Assembly: GCA_004525465.1 (NCBI GenBank)
Contig: SPCN01000103.1
Location: forward strand, 1 to 7,518
Source: Chrysiogenales bacterium
Lineage (GTDB): Bacteria; Acidobacteriota; Aminicenantia; UBA2199
Direction of reading: 5' to 3'
DNA: 7,518 nt
The number at the start of each line of letters is the position of its first letter. Positions within the stretch are counted from its first letter, which is position 1. Below are positions 5,057-7,518 of the stretch, in pieces. Both the position numbers and the translations under genes were made by a program. The notes beneath the pieces are model-generated. The model did no database searches. It had not been told where the DNA came from and saw only the letters and a program-made list of their open reading frames with translations.

Positions 5057-6867
5057 GGGTCATCGTCATCGGCGGCGGTCACGCCGGGATTGAAGCCGCA
5101 TATGCCGCGGCCAAGATGGGGGCCGATGCCGTCCTGCTGACCATGCATCTGGACACCATTGCCCAAATGTCATGCAATCCTTCCATCGGCGGCATCGCCA
5201 AGGGACACCTGGTCAAGGAGATCGATGCTTTGGGCGGGATCATGCCCCGGGCCGCCGACGCCACGGGCATCCATTTTAAAGTGCTGAACCGCAGCAAGGG
5301 CCCGGCGGTGCGAGCCACGCGCACCCAGAACGACAAGGTCGCTTACCGAGATTTCCTGAAACGTTTCCTGGAAAATGTTCCAAACCTGAGCCTGTACCAG
5401 GCCCTGGCCGATGAGATCGTAGTGCGCAATGGCCGGGCCTGCGGAGTCAGGCTGAGCGATGGTGAAGTCCTCGGCGCCGACGCGGTGATCGTCTGCTCCG
5501 GGACCTTCCTGGCCGGGCGCATATTTATCGGCAGCGCCTCCTACGCCGCCGGCCGGGCCAACGAACCTCCTTCCCTGCAGTTGGCGGAAAATATCCGCGA
5601 CCTGGGTTTTGCAATCCTGCGCTTGAAAACCGGAACGCCCATGCGGCTGCACGCCGACAGCATCAACTGGAAGAATTTCGCTCCCCAGCCCGGTGATGAA
5701 CCACCGCTGCCCTTTTCCATGCATACCCGCGCCAAAGTGAAAAACCGGGTGTGCTGTTACCTGGGCCACACTACTACGGCGGTCGCCCGCGTCATCGGCG
5801 AAAACTTGCATTTATCGCCTTTGTATTCCGGAAAAATCCAGGGCGTCGGTCCCCGCTATTGCCCTTCCATTGAAGACAAGATCGTCAAGTTCCCCGACCG
5901 CGAAAGGCACCATTTTTACCTGGAACCTGAAGGTCTGAACAACAAGGAAATTTACGTCAACGGTCTTTCTTCCAGCCTGCCGGTCGAAATTCAAAGAAAA
6001 ATCCTGCAAGCCATCCCCGGTTTGGATCAGGCGCGGATGATGCGCCCGGCTTACGCCATCGAGTACGACGCCATTCAGCCCAGCCAACTGAATGCCAGTC
6101 TGGAAAGCCGGCAGATAGGGAACCTGTTTTTTGCCGGCCAGGTCAACGGCACATCCGGTTATGAGGAAGCCGCCGGCCAGGGGCTCATGGCCGGGATCAA
6201 TGCCGTGCTCAAGGCCAGGGGTGAAGCGCCGTTCGTCCTGGACCGCCAGGAAGCCTATATCGGGGTCATGGTGGACGATATCGTGCGCAGCGGCGTCGAT
6301 GAGCCGTATCGCTTGTTCACGGCGCGGGCCGAATACCGCCTGCAGCTGCGGGAAGACAACGTGTTTGAGCGCCTGGGCGGACACGCCCTGCGGCTGGGGC
6401 TGGTTTCCCGGCGCGATCACGACCGCGAAATGCGCAAGCTGGATAAGCGCCGGCGTCTGATCAAGGAATTGTCCCGGACCAGGGCACATATTGAAGGCAA
6501 GTCGGAAACTCTATTCAAGATACTGCAAAGGCCCGGAATGGACTTTGCCGCCCTGGAAGCGCTGTACGGCCAGCCGCTGCTGAAAAATAAGACCCTGACC
6601 GATGTCTCCTACATCGAGGCTTGCGTCAAGTACCAGGGCTACATCGATATCCAGAAACGGGAAGTCGTCAAAACAAAAAAGTTGGCAAAGACCGCCATTC
6701 CTGCCGATTTGGATTTCATGATGGTTGACGGCCTCTCCAGCGAAGTCAGGCAAAAAATGGCCGAGGCGCGACCGCGAACCCTGGGCGAAGCGGCGCGCAT
6801 CCCCGGCGTCACGCCGGCCGCCGTCAATGCCATCAGCATCCACCTGACTTTGAAATACAGGCATTGA
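5053..6867 (+). CDS. mnmG: tRNA uridine-5-carboxymethylaminomethyl modification FAD enzyme MnmG (GidA)
   Basis: MnmG is the FAD- and NADH-dependent partner of MnmE in U34 modification. The 604-residue product begins MRVIVIGGGHAGIEAAYAAA with the FAD dinucleotide motif GGGHAG (7-12). Family blocks follow in order: MSCNPSIGGIAKGHLVKEID with Cys41, VLNRSKGPAVRATR, SGTFLAGRIFIG, RLKTGTPMRLH, VGPRYCPSIEDKIVKF with Cys270, RPAYAIEYDAIQPSQLNASL, LFFAGQVNGTSGYEEAAGQG, and EPYRLFTARAEYRLQLREDN. The two cysteines match the pair important in E. coli (Cys47 and Cys277). The C-terminal helical domain (about 515-604), which contacts MnmE and tRNA, is complete (SYIEACVKYQGYI, ARIPGVTPAAVNAISIHL). Size is slightly below the usual 615-630. 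ATG overlaps the mnmE stop as ATGA, without an obvious ribosome binding site, so the two subunits are probably made in coupled fashion. Confidence 0.97.
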   Translation: MRVIVIGGGHAGIEAAYAAAKMGADAVLLTMHLDTIAQMSCNPSIGGIAKGHLVKEIDALGGIMPRAADATGIHFKVLNRSKGPAVRATRTQNDKVAYRDFLKRFLENVPNLSLYQALADEIVVRNGRACGVRLSDGEVLGADAVIVCSGTFLAGRIFIGSASYAAGRANEPPSLQLAENIRDLGFAILRLKTGTPMRLHADSINWKNFAPQPGDEPPLPFSMHTRAKVKNRVCCYLGHTTTAVARVIGENLHLSPLYSGKIQGVGPRYCPSIEDKIVKFPDRERHHFYLEPEGLNNKEIYVNGLSSSLPVEIQRKILQAIPGLDQARMMRPAYAIEYDAIQPSQLNASLESRQIGNLFFAGQVNGTSGYEEAAGQGLMAGINAVLKARGEAPFVLDRQEAYIGVMVDDIVRSGVDEPYRLFTARAEYRLQLREDNVFERLGGHALRLGLVSRRDHDREMRKLDKRRRLIKELSRTRAHIEGKSETLFKILQRPGMDFAALEALYGQPLLKNKTLTDVSYIEACVKYQGYIDIQKREVVKTKKLAKTAIPADLDFMMVDGLSSEVRQKMAEARPRTLGEAARIPGVTPAAVNAISIHLTLKYRH

Positions 6868-6982
6868 TAGTGACTGCGGCGGGGCGATCATTTTTTAAGT
6901 AAATCACGCTTTTCCCTGAATTTGTTCATTTTGAGTATCTGAGATTTGATATTTGCCGTGTTTTGGTATATGAAGAGCATTG
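6868..6982. other. Spacer between mnmG and the partial sensor gene
   Basis: The 115-nt AT-rich spacer breaks the tight packing of the operon. I see no convincing terminator: a TGAT/ATCA pair before T6 (near 6889-6896) has only 4 bp and a long GC-rich loop. TTGATA (6946-6951), 17 bp and TATGAA (6969-6974) give a weak promoter-like match, but initiation would fall almost on the next start codon, so I do not rely on it. Confidence 0.35.
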
Positions 6983-7518
6983 ATGAAATTTCTGATCCTT
7001 TTTCTTTCTGTCTTGCCGCTGCTCGGCGCCACAGACTACACTACCGGAAGGAATATTAACCTGTCTGGAAAAAAAATATTGCTGATGAATGAATGGCAGA
7101 TCCGCATGGGCGATCAATTGGAATGGGCGGTGAATCCCGGGGAGGACTCTTCGTGGAAACCTGTCATTTTTAAGCGGCCCCCGCCTGAAGGCGATCAAAC
7201 CTCGGCGCAGGGAAATTTTTGGCTGCAGACCACCATTACCCTGCAGGGGAAAAAAGATGAAACCTACCCGTTGATGCTTTTTTTTATCCAACTTCCCTCG
7301 GCTTTTGAGATTTTCTGGGACGGCATTCCCTTCGCCCGCAATGGCCGGGTGGGGCAAGACCGGCGCGGGGAAACGCCGGGGAAGATACGCGGTTTCATAC
7401 TCTTGCCCATCCACAAAACTACCAGCGGACCGCATCGGCTTTCGATTCGCGTATCCAATTTTCATATCCATAAAGCAAATCATGAATTCGAACTTCTTTG
7501 CGGATATAGTTCCGTATT
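6983..7518 (+). CDS. Exported N-terminus of a putative sensor/signalling protein (partial, 3' end missing)
   Basis: The frame is open from ATG 6983 to the window edge (178 codons). It begins MKFLILFLSVLPLLGATD, a convincing signal peptide with cleavage near residues 16-18. The visible part is beta-rich, with NEWQIRMGDQLEWAVNP, then EDSSWKPV (54-61), WLQTTITLQGK (80-90), a strand-turn block with FEIFWDGIPFARNGRVG (108-124) and HRLSIRVSNFHIH (151-163). This order (Trp-rich GD..W motif, D-S-x-W, wD/nG strand, RLSIRV) resembles the galactose-binding-like jelly-roll domain that precedes seven-helix membrane modules in bacterial 7TMR-DISM receptors, histidine kinases and PP2C-type phosphatases. The output domain is outside the window, so function is unknown. 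A glycoside-hydrolase accessory domain is the main alternative. GAAGAG (6972-6977) is a weak ribosome binding site. The ATG at 6970 is in another frame and closes after 30 codons. The 115-nt gap suggests it is not part of the mnm operon. Confidence 0.7.
   Translation, partial: MKFLILFLSVLPLLGATDYTTGRNINLSGKKILLMNEWQIRMGDQLEWAVNPGEDSSWKPVIFKRPPPEGDQTSAQGNFWLQTTITLQGKKDETYPLMLFFIQLPSAFEIFWDGIPFARNGRVGQDRRGETPGKIRGFILLPIHKTTSGPHRLSIRVSNFHIHKANHEFELLCGYSSV

Noticed and set aside
5170..6489. Two ORFs of 213 and 225 codons on the - strand within mnmG
   Set aside because: They are antisense to MnmG family blocks that are clearly coding on the + strand, and show no recognisable domain.
6926..7483. 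185-codon ORF on the - strand near the right end
   Set aside because: It overlaps the + strand frame that has a signal peptide and a coherent beta-domain pattern. The reverse product has no recognisable motif.

Overview
The window carries the conserved bacterial gene block rpmH-rnpA-yidD-yidC-jag(khpB)-mnmE-mnmG on the + strand (604-6867). It is flanked by a gene-poor 5' stretch (1-540) holding a broken hicA-like toxin gene on the - strand, and on the 3' side by the first 178 codons of an exported protein that runs off the end. The host looks like a Gram-negative (diderm) bacterium of moderate GC, because YidC has the long periplasmic domain seen in diderms. A phylum such as Acidobacteriota/Aminicenantes is possible, but that is only an impression; nothing in the sequence fixes the taxon.

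Layout. 1-239: no recognisable gene, only small repeats. 240-470 (-): hicA remnant with an in-frame TAA at codon 18. 541-569: near-consensus sigma70-type promoter (TTGACA, 17 bp, TATAGT) facing right. 604-738: rpmH from GTG. 742-1084: rnpA, split into two frames at a run of ten T. 1086-1334: yidD. 1316-3088: yidC. 3085-3705: jag/khpB. 3698-5056: mnmE. 5053-6867: mnmG. 6868-6982: short spacer. 6983-7518+: partial gene with a signal peptide and a beta-rich, probably carbohydrate-binding-like sensor domain.

The seven core genes are packed with gaps of 1-3 nt or overlaps of 4-19 nt, which indicates one transcription unit with translational coupling. They serve ribosome assembly (L34), tRNA 5' maturation (RNase P protein), membrane protein insertion (YidD, YidC), RNA binding linked to envelope biology (KhpB) and tRNA wobble-uridine modification (MnmE/MnmG).

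Most of the window is ordinary core genome, and I did not find a clear new system. The points worth a second look are the rnpA frame break at T10 (sequencing error or slippage-dependent expression), the disrupted hicA-like gene beside rpmH, a KhpB KH domain whose GxxG loop reads YQNG, a symmetric -10 element between hicA and rpmH, and the sensor-like gene where rsmG/parAB often lie.
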